Origin: Bacteroidota bacterium
GTDB taxonomy: Bacteria; Bacteroidota; Bacteroidia; Chitinophagales; Chitinophagaceae
NCBI GenBank assembly: GCA_018266775.1
Contig: JAFDZS010000015.1
Coordinates: 306,434-370,433, forward strand
Length of the DNA: 64,000 nt
Reading direction: 5' to 3'
The position numbers and the translations under genes were made by a program. Below the pieces are notes generated by a model that did no database searches, was not told the DNA's origin, and saw only the letters and a list, made by a program, of their open reading frames with translations. Position 1 is the stretch's first letter; every line of letters starts with the position of its first letter. This document shows, one piece after another, positions 1 to 8,152 of the stretch.

Positions 1-288
1 TTTCTTTTTACATCCGGTTAACGTAATAGCTGGTTTACTTCATACAGCTATCATCAATTACTTCCTGTATTATTTGTTAAAGCCTTTAACAAACAACTTG
101 TCAGTTTGTTGTGTTCTTACTCTATTACTAAGATAGAGTACAATTTTTATATGATGGTTGGGCATAGCATAAATTTTTGCTGTTGATGACGCAGATCATG
201 GAACAGATACGTACAAAATAAAATCTGCTGCCCGGTATCGCTGGCTGCTGCGGATTTTTGTCTGTACCCGACAGTAAAAATGTTCAGC
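1..288. other. window edge, no gene seen
   Basis: No convincing reading frame, RNA gene or strong hairpin is visible here. The stretch is A+T-rich and lies downstream of the minus-strand lipoprotein gene that ends at 289. It may hold the end or promoter of a gene outside the window. Confidence 0.4.
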
Positions 289-738
289 CTATTGCCTTCT
301 GAAGGAATACTGGTAAGACGATGTGGCATAATACATGAAGCCATCCAGCCTGTCGCTGCTTCTCTTAAACGATGCTTCATCAAACACCCAGTCTATAAAA
401 CGGTTGGCAGTAAAATTGGCCAGGTTGATACGCAAAACCAGGTAGTTTCTTTGCGAATAGTTACCATAATCATCGTAAAAGTAACCATACTGGTAATGCA
501 TGGACCAATAGCCGTTGAGTGTAACAGTATCGGTATACGTTGCCGTGCCATTATCATAAAACCGAAATAGCCCAACGGTATAATCAGACCCCACGTGAGA
601 GTTGCTGAGGAACCTTCGTTTCACTACGTCATCCAGTTTCCAGGTGCCAACGATTTTACTTTCAGGATTTAATTTTGCGCAGGAAGAGAATGCAATTAAA
701 GCTGTGCATAAAAGCACGCAGGAGTATAAATGTTTCAT
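289..738 (-). CDS. lipocalin-like small lipoprotein
   Basis: This encodes a probable outer-membrane or periplasmic lipoprotein of about 149 residues. The ATG at 738 is preferred because it gives an immediate type II signal peptide (MKHLYSCVLLCTALIAFSSC) with lipidated Cys20; the frame could open 17 codons earlier without such a signal. The mature part starts near an IVGTWKLDDV motif, the GxW pattern seen in lipocalin-like Bacteroidota proteins, followed by aromatic-rich beta-strand-like sequence (many Tyr and Phe). No catalytic motif is visible. It is a single gene facing away from its neighbours. The lipoprotein call is firm; the lipocalin-like fold is inference and the ligand is unknown. 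Confidence 0.6.
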   Translation of the reverse strand: MKHLYSCVLLCTALIAFSSCAKLNPESKIVGTWKLDDVVKRRFLSNSHVGSDYTVGLFRFYDNGTATYTDTVTLNGYWSMHYQYGYFYDDYGNYSQRNYLVLRINLANFTANRFIDWVFDEASFKRSSDRLDGFMYYATSSYQYSFRRQ

Positions 739-851
739 ACAGGAAGTTTTTGTGTATAGTACAAAAAGGATTCCGGTATTGTTATGCACTGATAAATTAG
801 AGGAATATTAACAGGGTGGGGATGTCACTTTGTTGCTTTTACGGCATTAAG

Positions 852-1421
852 CTAACTCTTGATGATGATGTCGAACGTTTGTAATAAAGATGTAACATCC
901 GGGTAAGCAAACGACGCTTTCCTGATACTGTTGTTTAACGGGTTGATGGTATATTGAAATGCAGTACTGAAATCTGCTTTATCTAAAACGGTATTTTCAA
1001 AATGGGCATTGAATAAATCGCAGGCAATGAATGATGCACCGGTGGCATCACAGGCAGTAAAATCTGCTTCATGTAAAATACAATTGTCGAAAATAGTATG
1101 CCTGATCTTTGCTCCATGAAATGAACTGCTGTGCATGGCGCAGTTTTTAAAACGTATGAGCAGGCCGAGTGGATTGGCATCTTCAAAATGTACACCCAGT
1201 AATTTGCAGTCTGTAAATATGATATCACGCAAAGCTGTTTTCTCCAGTTTGCACATACTTAAATTGCAACTGTTAAAAGTGCAATCAATAAAAATGATGC
1301 CACTGATGTCACAGTCAAAAAAATTACAGTGATTGAATGTACAGTTTTCGTACTCCGCAACCGGCAGGGGAGTTTTGGCAAAATCGCTGGTGTCAAAAAT
1401 TTGTCCCTCGGTTAACTGCAT
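852..1421 (-). CDS. Qnr-like pentapeptide repeat protein
   Basis: This 189-residue protein consists almost entirely of pentapeptide repeats with the pattern A/C-(D/N/S)-(L/F)-x-x, for example CTFNHCNFFDCD, CTFNSCNLSMCK and ADFTACDATGASF. Such proteins fold as a right-handed quadrilateral beta helix. The C-terminal segment (DFSTAFQYTINPLNNSIRKA, then a short tail) resembles the end of Qnr/McbG-type proteins, which mimic DNA and protect gyrase and topoisomerase IV. The ATG at 1421 (MQLTEGQIF) is chosen over an alternative 12 codons upstream because family members start near such a motif. Repeat class is certain; gyrase protection is inference. It is a solo gene. Confidence 0.75.
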   Translation of the reverse strand: MQLTEGQIFDTSDFAKTPLPVAEYENCTFNHCNFFDCDISGIIFIDCTFNSCNLSMCKLEKTALRDIIFTDCKLLGVHFEDANPLGLLIRFKNCAMHSSSFHGAKIRHTIFDNCILHEADFTACDATGASFIACDLFNAHFENTVLDKADFSTAFQYTINPLNNSIRKASFAYPDVTSLLQTFDIIIKS

Positions 1422-1497
1422 TTGATTCTCTATTAAAAAAAATGTACTTGTATACAATAATTATGAAAAGGAAAGTATCCGCTCCAGGTATTGCTCC

Positions 1498-1532
1498 AAC
1501 TTTCAACCATCAACATTCAACTTTCAACCACA
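1498..1532 (-). repeat. C-poor simple repeat after stop codon
   Basis: Read on the minus strand this is a degenerate tandem of units such as GTTGAAAGTTGAATGTTGATG, lying 8 bases beyond the stop codon at 1540. It lacks C entirely in the sense direction. The phrase GATGGTTGAAAGTTG recurs after the plus-strand gene that ends at 56281, so this is one member of a repeat family found across the window. Confidence 0.6.
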
Positions 1533-1539
1533 TAAAATT

Positions 1540-2145
1540 TTACCCTTTCCTTTTTATTCCGCAACCCACGCTGCGGCTTTCTTTATAACTTACTTCTTTG
1601 CCCGCCAGCATTTCATCAACGGCTTCTTTCAGGTGGTGGCGTTTTACATGATCAGGGTCTGATGGATTATCATCAATAGCGCCGTGGTACACCAGTTTCA
1701 GTTCCTTATTAAATAAAAAACATTCCGGTGTTCGGCTGGCGCCAAACGCATCTGCCAAAACATTATTTTTATCTACTGCGTAATTCCACTGGTAACCCTG
1801 TTCTCTGGCATATTGCTTCATCGCCTCAAAGCTATCCTCATCGCCGCGTTGCCCTTCGTTACTGTTCAGTACAATAAAACCTATATTATGACTGATGGCA
1901 TATTTTGCCATTTCAATAGTCCGCTCCTGGTTTTTGATTACATAAGGGCAGCTATTACAGCTGAACATTACCAGTATCCCGTTATCATTTTTTACTTCCT
2001 TAAGTGTGATTTCTTTCCCGGAAATATCCATCAGCTTTACATCGCTTTTTGGCATGGTGCTGCCAATGGGGAGCGATGTGTTGTATGTGAATGCCAGCAT
2101 TGCGCTAACGGCTGCGGCAACGGCTATGCAATATATCTTTTTCAT
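1540..2145 (-). CDS. periplasmic redoxin / thioredoxin-like protein
   Basis: This is a 201-residue thiol-redox protein of the AhpC/TSA-redoxin (ResA-like) group. It has an N-terminal signal or anchor (residues 1-20), a CNSC motif at Cys63-Cys66 where thioredoxins carry CxxC, and a TPECFLF segment with a likely cis-proline at Pro140. Members reduce disulfides or peroxides; the signal sequence places this one in the periplasm. The C-terminus contains an extra Cys in SVGCGIK, a conserved tail in this Bacteroidota subgroup. It is monocistronic as far as can be seen, and its stop is followed by a C-poor repeat. The substrate cannot be read from the sequence. Confidence 0.75.
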   Translation of the reverse strand: MKKIYCIAVAAAVSAMLAFTYNTSLPIGSTMPKSDVKLMDISGKEITLKEVKNDNGILVMFSCNSCPYVIKNQERTIEMAKYAISHNIGFIVLNSNEGQRGDEDSFEAMKQYAREQGYQWNYAVDKNNVLADAFGASRTPECFLFNKELKLVYHGAIDDNPSDPDHVKRHHLKEAVDEMLAGKEVSYKESRSVGCGIKRKG

Positions 2146-2196
2146 AAAAAAAGGTTTTTATAAAATTAAAAAACAGCCAGCCGGAAGAAAAGCCGT

Positions 2197-3165
2197 TTAT
2201 GTATTTTTTTTCTCCACAGCCCGTTTCCGTTCTTCCGCGTCCCGCTGATCTGCAATTAACTTTAACGATTTGATGCTCACGTTCAGTTCAAACCCAATCA
2301 GCAGTACAAGCGAGTTGATAAAGATCAGCGCCATCAGCATGATGATGGTTCCAATGGATCCATAAATATAATAGCGGCCGTAGTTATTTACAAATGCGGA
2401 AAAGCCCAATGTGGCCAGCAAGCTTAAAAATGCCGCCAGTATGGTGCCCGGCGAAGTGAGCTTCCAGGGTTTTTGAACGGCGGGGGCATATTTATAAATA
2501 AATGCGATGGAATAAAAAACCAAACCAATGATCACGATCCAGCGGATGTAAGAAATGAAATCTTTCCAGAAATCGCTTTTTACACCAAACCATTTTAATA
2601 CAGCGCCCTGTGTGATCAGGATCAGCAAACAACCCAGTACGAGGCCAAAAATAAGTGTGGTTAAACGAATGGCTATCCAACGGTTGTTCAGGCCTTTTCT
2701 TTTTTCAAATCCAATATAATTTTTGTTGAATGAACGCATGAGCCCCATCATAGCATTGGAAGCAAAAAACCATGCGGTGATTAATCCAAATGATAAGAGG
2801 CCAATTTTATTGCCGTCAATGAAAGAATCTACAAACTTGATGATATTGCCATTATAAGCCTGTGCCGGTACAATATCGGTAATAAGGGCATGTAACTGCA
2901 CTTTCAAACTTTTACGGGAGATGAAAGGCAGGTTGGGAATCAGCGTAAACAAGAACAGGAATGATGGCGGTATAGCCATAATGAAATTATATGAAATAGC
3001 CGAAGCCCTTTCAGTAAGCCCCACTGTTTTAACCTGCTTGTAAAAAAAACGGATCACATCGTATAATGGTACTCCTTCAAAACCCGGTAAATACCAGTGT
3101 TTACTTTTGCGCAGAAAAAACTCAATTGGAGTTCTGGTAACAATAAAACGTTCAATATTCAGCAT
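2197..3165 (-). CDS. YihY/BrkB family inner-membrane protein
   Basis: The 322-residue product has a soluble N-terminus, then about six hydrophobic helices (from roughly residue 65 to 300) with the family features SAISYNFIMAIPPSFLFLFT near the first helix and GTILAAFLSLLATLGF late in the protein. YihY/BrkB proteins (sometimes mis-called ribonuclease BN) are inner-membrane proteins of unsettled transport function. The basic C-terminal tail is cytoplasmic. The gene lies just downstream of mltG on the same strand (21-base gap), so the two may be co-transcribed. Family assignment is firm; function is not known. Confidence 0.85.
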   Translation of the reverse strand: MLNIERFIVTRTPIEFFLRKSKHWYLPGFEGVPLYDVIRFFYKQVKTVGLTERASAISYNFIMAIPPSFLFLFTLIPNLPFISRKSLKVQLHALITDIVPAQAYNGNIIKFVDSFIDGNKIGLLSFGLITAWFFASNAMMGLMRSFNKNYIGFEKRKGLNNRWIAIRLTTLIFGLVLGCLLILITQGAVLKWFGVKSDFWKDFISYIRWIVIIGLVFYSIAFIYKYAPAVQKPWKLTSPGTILAAFLSLLATLGFSAFVNNYGRYYIYGSIGTIIMLMALIFINSLVLLIGFELNVSIKSLKLIADQRDAEERKRAVEKKNT

Positions 3166-3186
3166 ACCGGTTACAAGATACTATTC

Positions 3187-4206
3187 TCATTTAATATTTA
3201 CACTGTCAAGAAAATGCTGGTAGTTTTTGGCATTCTTCAAATGCTCCTGGTAATCATTTGTAAAATTGGAAAGGCCAGACCAGTCTGGCCGGGCCACAAA
3301 ATACAGGTAGTTGGTAACAGGTGCGTCCAGCACTGCATCAATAGTTTTGGCAGAAGGTGTGCAAATGGGGCCGGGCGGTAAACCGGCATGAAAATAAGTG
3401 TTGTAAGGCGATTCTTTACAGGCAAGAATATGCGCTTCCCTGATACGTTTTAAACCAAAGTTGCGTAAGGCAAATTTTATGGTGGGGTCGGCACCTAATT
3501 TCTGGCCTTGCTTTATACGGTTGATATACACGCTGGCAATTTTGCCTTTGTCTTCATCTTTATTGGTCTCTTCTTCCACAATGCTGGCCATGGTGTATAC
3601 CTGCTGTGTGGTCATGTTCAGTGTGGCCGCTTTCTTCCTGCGTTCATCAGTCCAGAATTTTTCCTGGTCAGTAAATAATTTTCTGAAAATTTTGGCTGCC
3701 GAAGTATTCCATAAAATGCTGTAGGTATTAGGAATAACGGCAGTCATTACAGTATTGCTGTCCAGTTGAAATTGCTGTAAGGAATCAGGATTATTGAGAA
3801 AATTGATTACAGTTGTTGAATCGCATTCAAAATTGGCAGCAATTTTTTGCGCCAGGTTTTCTTTTGTGCGCAGTTTGGTGATCACTAAATTCACCGCAGC
3901 CTGCTTTCCGGACCGCAGCATGCGTACCAGGCTCAGCACACTCATACCGTTTGCAATTTCATACCTGCCAGCTTTTACTTTTGATGGATAATCCAAACGG
4001 TTGGCAACCTGCTCAAACCAGAATGAACTGCTGATGATTCCTTCGCTGGTAAGATGATTTTTTACATCATCATACGTTTCACCGGTTGTAATGAAAAAAT
4101 ATTTTTTTTCCGGGGCAGCCACGGTGGGCCCTAAAATTTTCCAGGCAGGAAATGCAGCACACAGTAATAACAGGGCAAGGATGGAAAGGATTGTTTTCTT
4201 TTTCAT
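3187..4206 (-). CDS. mltG: endolytic murein transglycosylase MltG
   Basis: This 339-residue protein is an inner-membrane-anchored lytic transglycosylase that cleaves nascent glycan strands and sets their length. It has an N-terminal transmembrane helix (residues 5-22), a LysM-like region, and the YceG catalytic core with ASIVEEETNKDEDKGKIASV (catalytic Glu among 211-213) and the downstream LGADPTIKFAL and LPPGPICTPS motifs. Length is normal for the family. An intrinsic terminator at 4231-4261 separates it from the upstream secG operon, so it probably has its own promoter between 4206 and 4232. Confidence 0.93.
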   Translation of the reverse strand: MKKKTILSILALLLLCAAFPAWKILGPTVAAPEKKYFFITTGETYDDVKNHLTSEGIISSSFWFEQVANRLDYPSKVKAGRYEIANGMSVLSLVRMLRSGKQAAVNLVITKLRTKENLAQKIAANFECDSTTVINFLNNPDSLQQFQLDSNTVMTAVIPNTYSILWNTSAAKIFRKLFTDQEKFWTDERRKKAATLNMTTQQVYTMASIVEEETNKDEDKGKIASVYINRIKQGQKLGADPTIKFALRNFGLKRIREAHILACKESPYNTYFHAGLPPGPICTPSAKTIDAVLDAPVTNYLYFVARPDWSGLSNFTNDYQEHLKNAKNYQHFLDSVNIK

Positions 4207-4230
4207 GGTTCAATATTGAAGCAAAATAAA

Positions 4231-4261
4231 ATAAAAAACCCCGGTGGAGTCCATCGGGGTT
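4231..4261 (-). terminator. intrinsic terminator of the miaB-secG operon
   Basis: Arms at 4237-4248 and 4250-4261 (AACCCCGGTGGA and TCCATCGGGGTT) pair over up to 12 bases with one G-T wobble. On the minus strand the hairpin is followed by TTTTTTAT. It sits 24 bases beyond the secG stop and before mltG. Confidence 0.85.
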
Positions 4262-4284
4262 GATAAATATTTTCTAATTACTGG

Positions 4285-4653
4285 TTAGTGCTTCGTTGTA
4301 TCTGCCTGCGGTTGTACAGTTCCTGGTAATGGAGCTGTTGTAGTTGGCGTCACAGGGGCAGTTGCTTTAGGTGACGGTGCTGTTGCATTTTTGATGAGGT
4401 TGTCATTTGCAGATGAGCGGCCTGCATCTTTTGGAATAAACGCAGGGGACACCAGGCAAAGAACGCCTACTACTGCTGCGAAGATCCAGGTTCCTTTTTC
4501 CAGCACGTCAGTTGTTTGTTTAACGCCCATTAACTGGTTGCTGAAACCACCCAGGCTGGCATTTAAACCACCACCTTTGGGATTTTGTATCAAAACGATC
4601 AGCCCTAATACCACAGAAGCAATGATCACTAAAATGCCGAATAAAATTAACAT
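4285..4653 (-). CDS. secG: preprotein translocase subunit SecG
   Basis: SecG is the small accessory subunit of the SecYEG channel. The 122-residue product has two transmembrane helices (about 1-22 and 54-72) joined by the conserved cytoplasmic loop NPKGGGLNASLGGF, which identifies the family. The tail (about 80-122) is an Ala/Pro/Thr-rich extension typical of Bacteroidota SecG. It starts one base after the preceding TPR-protein stop, so translation is probably coupled. It is the last gene of its operon, with a terminator following. Confidence 0.93.
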   Translation of the reverse strand: MLILFGILVIIASVVLGLIVLIQNPKGGGLNASLGGFSNQLMGVKQTTDVLEKGTWIFAAVVGVLCLVSPAFIPKDAGRSSANDNLIKNATAPSPKATAPVTPTTTAPLPGTVQPQADTTKH

Positions 4654-4654
4654 G

Positions 4655-5617
4655 TTACAGTCCTTTTAATTGTTCAATTTTGGCTGCAAAGAAAGCGCTT
4701 TTAGCGGGATTGAGCAAACTTAATTTTTCATACATTTCAACCGCCTTGGCTATCTTTCCCTGCTGGGTAAGCACTTCAGCCATGGTTTCTGTAATAATAC
4801 TGTCCTCTTTATTGCTTTTGGCAGCCAGTACCTGTACCGCAATATCGGCAGCCCCGGCGTTTGCACCGCCATCAGCAGGATGCAATTTTTTCATGGTTTT
4901 CAACCACTCTGTAAAGCTTTTTAATTGTTTACCCAGTTTATCGGCACCCTGCAGGTCATCGGTCAGTTTTATGCCCTGTGAGGCAAAATAATCCACCAGG
5001 TGCATGGGTTCAAATGCAGGCAAAGCGTTGGAGACCGGCGTGTTTTTCAATGTGGGCAAGGGAATCTTTATTTCTTCTTTCTGTTTCTTCATTGCTGTAT
5101 CGTCTTCGGTTTCAGTATTTTCAGCAGTTGCTGCGGCAACAGGTTCAGAACTAACCATTACAGCGTTATCATCATCGTTCACCACATTTTCTTCTGTATC
5201 CCCGGTATTGTCTGCGTAAGAAATGCCGGGCTCTTCAACCACTGTTGTTGTTTCTTCAGTCACTGGTAGTTCCTGTTCTGCAATAGCCACCACGGTAACG
5301 GGGCTGCTGTCATCATCATTATCTGAATTTTCGGGCACTTCCGCAACTGATGGTATTAACGGAAGTATTTCAGTTGTTGTTTCTTTACCCGCATGTTCCA
5401 GCTGAAACTGCAGCCAGTAAGGATTGTTGAATAATAGGGCTGTTTTTGCAGCCTGTTCCACATAATTACTGTTTACAGCATCCATTTGCTGTAATGCAAA
5501 AAAATGAGCCGGGGTAAAATAAGGATGTTCTGTTGCCACTTGTTGCAGGAAAGCAGGCAGGGACAAACCTGTTTTGTTTTGCTGCTGAAAAAAATCTGGT
5601 AATGGCAAAGGCTGCAT
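4655..5617 (-). CDS. acidic-linker TPR-like protein upstream of secG
   Basis: No enzyme family is recognised in this 320-residue protein. The N-terminal 80 residues form a compact helical region beginning MQPLPLPDFF. Residues about 85-180 are a very acidic, Val/Thr/Glu/Asp-rich low-complexity linker. The C-terminal part (about 200-320) is helical and ends with a TPR-like helix pair (VLTQQGKIAKAVEMYEKLSL). There is no signal peptide, so it is probably cytoplasmic. Its position, 42 bases after lptE and one base before secG, suggests an envelope-biogenesis adaptor; that is inference from context. Confidence 0.6.
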   Translation of the reverse strand: MQPLPLPDFFQQQNKTGLSLPAFLQQVATEHPYFTPAHFFALQQMDAVNSNYVEQAAKTALLFNNPYWLQFQLEHAGKETTTEILPLIPSVAEVPENSDNDDDSSPVTVVAIAEQELPVTEETTTVVEEPGISYADNTGDTEENVVNDDDNAVMVSSEPVAAATAENTETEDDTAMKKQKEEIKIPLPTLKNTPVSNALPAFEPMHLVDYFASQGIKLTDDLQGADKLGKQLKSFTEWLKTMKKLHPADGGANAGAADIAVQVLAAKSNKEDSIITETMAEVLTQQGKIAKAVEMYEKLSLLNPAKSAFFAAKIEQLKGL

Positions 5618-5659
5618 AATTCAAAGCTAAAGCACAAAGTACAAACAGCAAATTGTTTT

Positions 5660-6199
5660 TTACCAGTTGGAGAATATCTTATTAAAAATTTCATCAACAA
5701 TATTGCTGACGATTTTGGTGCTGTTGCTGGCCTCGGCCTGTGATAAACTTTGTGTGGCCGGGAAATCAATATAAGTGGTTACATCGGCTTCAAAATTTTT
5801 CTTTTCATCTAATGTATTGCGGAATACGAGGTGAAAGGAAACATTCAGCCGGTTGGTGGTGGCATTGGTGCCGGATACGCCGGTGGTGCTGGTATAATAT
5901 TGGGTTACACTACCGCTGATATCATAATGGGCATCATCACTGTTGGTTTGGCGCAACCTTGTGGTGTTGATGATTTTTTGCTTTAGCTTTTCTGTTAACT
6001 GCGGGCTTAACTGCGGGTTTACATACTGGGCTTTATTGGTAAGATAATTTACGCGGAATGTTTTTACTTCCGGCGGAATGGGGGCAACATCTTTAAAGCC
6101 GTATTTGCAACTGGCATTATTAAATACCAGCATGATGAAACAGCAGGACAGAACGAGAAAAATACTGTGAGAAATGGATGATCTACATTGTACCTTCAT
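5660..6199 (-). CDS. lptE: LptE-like LPS-assembly lipoprotein
   Basis: This roughly 179-residue protein matches the Bacteroidota LptE family: a signal sequence ending at NNASC (lipidated Cys), then YGFKDVAPIPPEVKTFRV and a beta-alpha-beta layout with DISGSVTQYY and NRLNVSFHLVFRNT. LptE plugs the LptD barrel that delivers lipopolysaccharide to the outer leaflet. The ATG at 6199 is preferred to a TTG three codons upstream. It lies between the sigma-54-type regulator and the acidic TPR protein in one operon; lptD is not in the window. Confidence 0.85.
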   Translation of the reverse strand: MKVQCRSSISHSIFLVLSCCFIMLVFNNASCKYGFKDVAPIPPEVKTFRVNYLTNKAQYVNPQLSPQLTEKLKQKIINTTRLRQTNSDDAHYDISGSVTQYYTSTTGVSGTNATTNRLNVSFHLVFRNTLDEKKNFEADVTTYIDFPATQSLSQAEASNSTKIVSNIVDEIFNKIFSNW

Positions 6200-6272
6200 T
6201 GCAGGCAAGTTAAATTTTATATTGAATGGAAGGTGTTAAAATTAATTAAGTTCAGAAAATTAAACATGGTCA

Positions 6273-7514
6273 TCACTCTTCAATATCATACTCCTTCAGC
6301 TTCCGGTACAGCGTTCTTTCGCTGATGCCTAAATCGAGCGATGCATCTTTGCGTTTGCCTTTATGCTTTTTAAGTGCTTTAATGATGAGTTCTTTTTCTT
6401 TATCCATAATGCTTAACGATTCTTCCACATCTTCGTGATGATGGATATCATCGGCGGGGCCATGATGCAGAATCACCGGCTGGCCCGGATTGGCTGCAGG
6501 AAGCACATTTCCATTGGATGGATATTCCTTCAAATCATCCTTATACACCGGAACGCCGGCGTGTGTGCCTGCAATGGAAGGATTCTGCAGCAAATCGAAG
6601 AACATCTTTTTCAGCTCATTCACGTCTTTCTTCATATCGAAGAATAACTTGTACAGTATTTCTCTTTCATTCGCAAATTCTGACTGGCTTACATTACCGT
6701 TGCCACCCGATAAAACCGGCAGGCGGGAATAATTATGTTCAGGTAAAAACGATTTTAATTCAGACGCAGTAACGTTTTTATTTTGGCTGAGTACAGAAAT
6801 CTGCTCAGCAATATTTTTCAGTTCACGTACATTGCCCGGCCATGAATAATTGATGAGTGTATTTCTTGCATCATCGTCCAGTTGTACCGCAGGTGCTTTG
6901 TATTTATCGGAAAAATCTGCTACAAATTTTCTGAACAAAAGCGGAATGTCTTCTTTTCGGTCACGCAATGCGGGCACACGAATGGGCACAGTGTTGAGCC
7001 GGTAATATAAATCTTCCCTGAATTTGCCCACCTGTGTATATTCCAGCAGGTCTTTGTTGGTGGCTGCAATAACACGTACATCTGTTTTTTGTACTTTGGA
7101 AGAACCTACGCGGATATACTCACCGGCTTCGAGTACACGAAGCAGGCGGGCCTGTGTGCCCAGCGGCATTTCTCCAATTTCATCTAAAAAGATGGTGCCG
7201 CCATTTACCGTTTCAAAATAACCTTTGCGGTTATCCAGTGCACCGGTAAAACTGCCTTTTTCATGGCCAAACAATTCACTGTCTATCGTTCCTTCAGGAA
7301 TGGCGCCGCAGTTTACCGCAATAAACGGATTGTGTTTGCGGGCAGATAATGCGTGTATGATCTGTGAAAAAACTTCCTTACCCACACCGCTTTCTCCGTT
7401 AATTAAAACTGAAAGATCAGTATTGGCAACCTGTACAGCGATACTCAACGCATGGTTCAGCGCTGGTGAATTACCAATGATCCCAAACCTGTTTTTTATT
7501 GATTGTAAGTCCAT
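6273..7514 (-). CDS. sigma-54 interaction (AAA+) Fis-type regulator
   Basis: This 413-residue bacterial enhancer-binding protein lacks an N-terminal receiver or sensor domain and starts almost directly with the AAA+ module. Walker A is GESGVGKE (40-47), the sigma-54 contact loop reads GSFTGA (87-92, normally GAFTGA), Walker B is TIFLDEIGE (107-115), and arginine-finger and sensor regions follow (FREDLYYRLN). A linker region follows to about residue 370, then a Fis-type helix-turn-helix ends the protein (LDLGISERTLYRKLKEYDIEE region). It would remodel RpoN holoenzyme. It sits inside the lptE-secG operon, so it may act on envelope genes; its targets are not visible. Confidence 0.88.
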   Translation of the reverse strand: MDLQSIKNRFGIIGNSPALNHALSIAVQVANTDLSVLINGESGVGKEVFSQIIHALSARKHNPFIAVNCGAIPEGTIDSELFGHEKGSFTGALDNRKGYFETVNGGTIFLDEIGEMPLGTQARLLRVLEAGEYIRVGSSKVQKTDVRVIAATNKDLLEYTQVGKFREDLYYRLNTVPIRVPALRDRKEDIPLLFRKFVADFSDKYKAPAVQLDDDARNTLINYSWPGNVRELKNIAEQISVLSQNKNVTASELKSFLPEHNYSRLPVLSGGNGNVSQSEFANEREILYKLFFDMKKDVNELKKMFFDLLQNPSIAGTHAGVPVYKDDLKEYPSNGNVLPAANPGQPVILHHGPADDIHHHEDVEESLSIMDKEKELIIKALKKHKGKRKDASLDLGISERTLYRKLKEYDIEE

Positions 7515-7545
7515 TACTCTGCTAATATTTTATTGATTTCTTCCT

Positions 7546-7848
7546 TCAGTAACGGAAGGTTTTTTCTAAAATCATCCAGATAATTTCCGGGCTCACCAGG
7601 TCATAATCATGGATAAGAATATGCCTTAACCCTATGATTTTTTGTTTGTCTGTAATGGGAGCTGATTTCTCCAGTTTATCAATCTTCCATAAAGCTTCTC
7701 CAATTATGGCCAATCTTCTTTCCACGGCATCATATACAGTAATTGCTGCTTTAAATGCAGCGAAAGAAGTAATTCCTGCTAAATGTTGTTCAATTCTTTC
7801 AATTGAAAATTCTATATCCTCGTAATAGGCTTTAATGTCCTTTGTCAT
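7546..7848 (-). CDS. hepT: HepT-like HEPN toxin (DUF86)
   Basis: This 100-residue protein is the HEPN ribonuclease partner of a minimal nucleotidyltransferase. The diagnostic Rx4-6HxY motif is present as RHILIHDY near residues 74-81; in characterised HepT this Arg-His pair cuts RNA and the Tyr is the residue AMPylated by MntA. The start ATG lies 17 bases inside the end of mntA, the antitoxin-first order of this toxin-antitoxin class. Size and helical composition are normal, and all key residues are intact, so the toxin appears functional. It is followed after 31 bases by the sigma-54-type regulator. Confidence 0.88.
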   Translation of the reverse strand: MTKDIKAYYEDIEFSIERIEQHLAGITSFAAFKAAITVYDAVERRLAIIGEALWKIDKLEKSAPITDKQKIIGLRHILIHDYDLVSPEIIWMILEKTFRY

Positions 7849-8152
7849 ATATTAAAACCTTTTGTTCATTAAGTGACTTTTTAAAATAGCTGTTTCTGAC
7901 TGCTTCCTGAACTACCAGGTCAACTTTTCTGCCAGTGATTTTCTCGAGCATAAATAAAAAATCAAAATAGTCAAACGGATATAATGGTAACCCTTCCTTG
8001 TCTTTGGCATATTCCACTAAAAAGTCCAGGTCGCTCTGCGGTTTAAAATCTTCAGTTACTGCACTGCCAAAAAGATATAATGAGATTACGTTGTATCTTT
8101 CGCAGGCATCTTTGATCTGCCCCAGGTTGTTCTGTACTATGTTAGCAATCAT
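7832..8152 (-). CDS. mntA: MntA-like minimal nucleotidyltransferase antitoxin
   Basis: This 106-residue nucleotidyltransferase has the GSx10DxD signature as GSAVTEDFKPQSDLD around residues 29-43, a third acidic strand later (KVDLVV), and no extra domains. Relatives neutralise HepT by transferring AMP groups to its conserved Tyr. Its start codon overlaps the miaB stop (ATGA at 8149-8152) and its 3' end overlaps hepT by 17 bases, so all three are likely translationally coupled. The catalytic acidic residues are intact. Confidence 0.88.
   Translation of the reverse strand: MIANIVQNNLGQIKDACERYNVISLYLFGSAVTEDFKPQSDLDFLVEYAKDKEGLPLYPFDYFDFLFMLEKITGRKVDLVVQEAVRNSYFKKSLNEQKVLIYDKGH

Noticed and set aside
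7546..8152. DUF86/nucleotidyltransferase as CRISPR or phage-linked defence
   Set aside because: No other defence gene is within several kilobases; only the toxin-antitoxin interpretation is supported.
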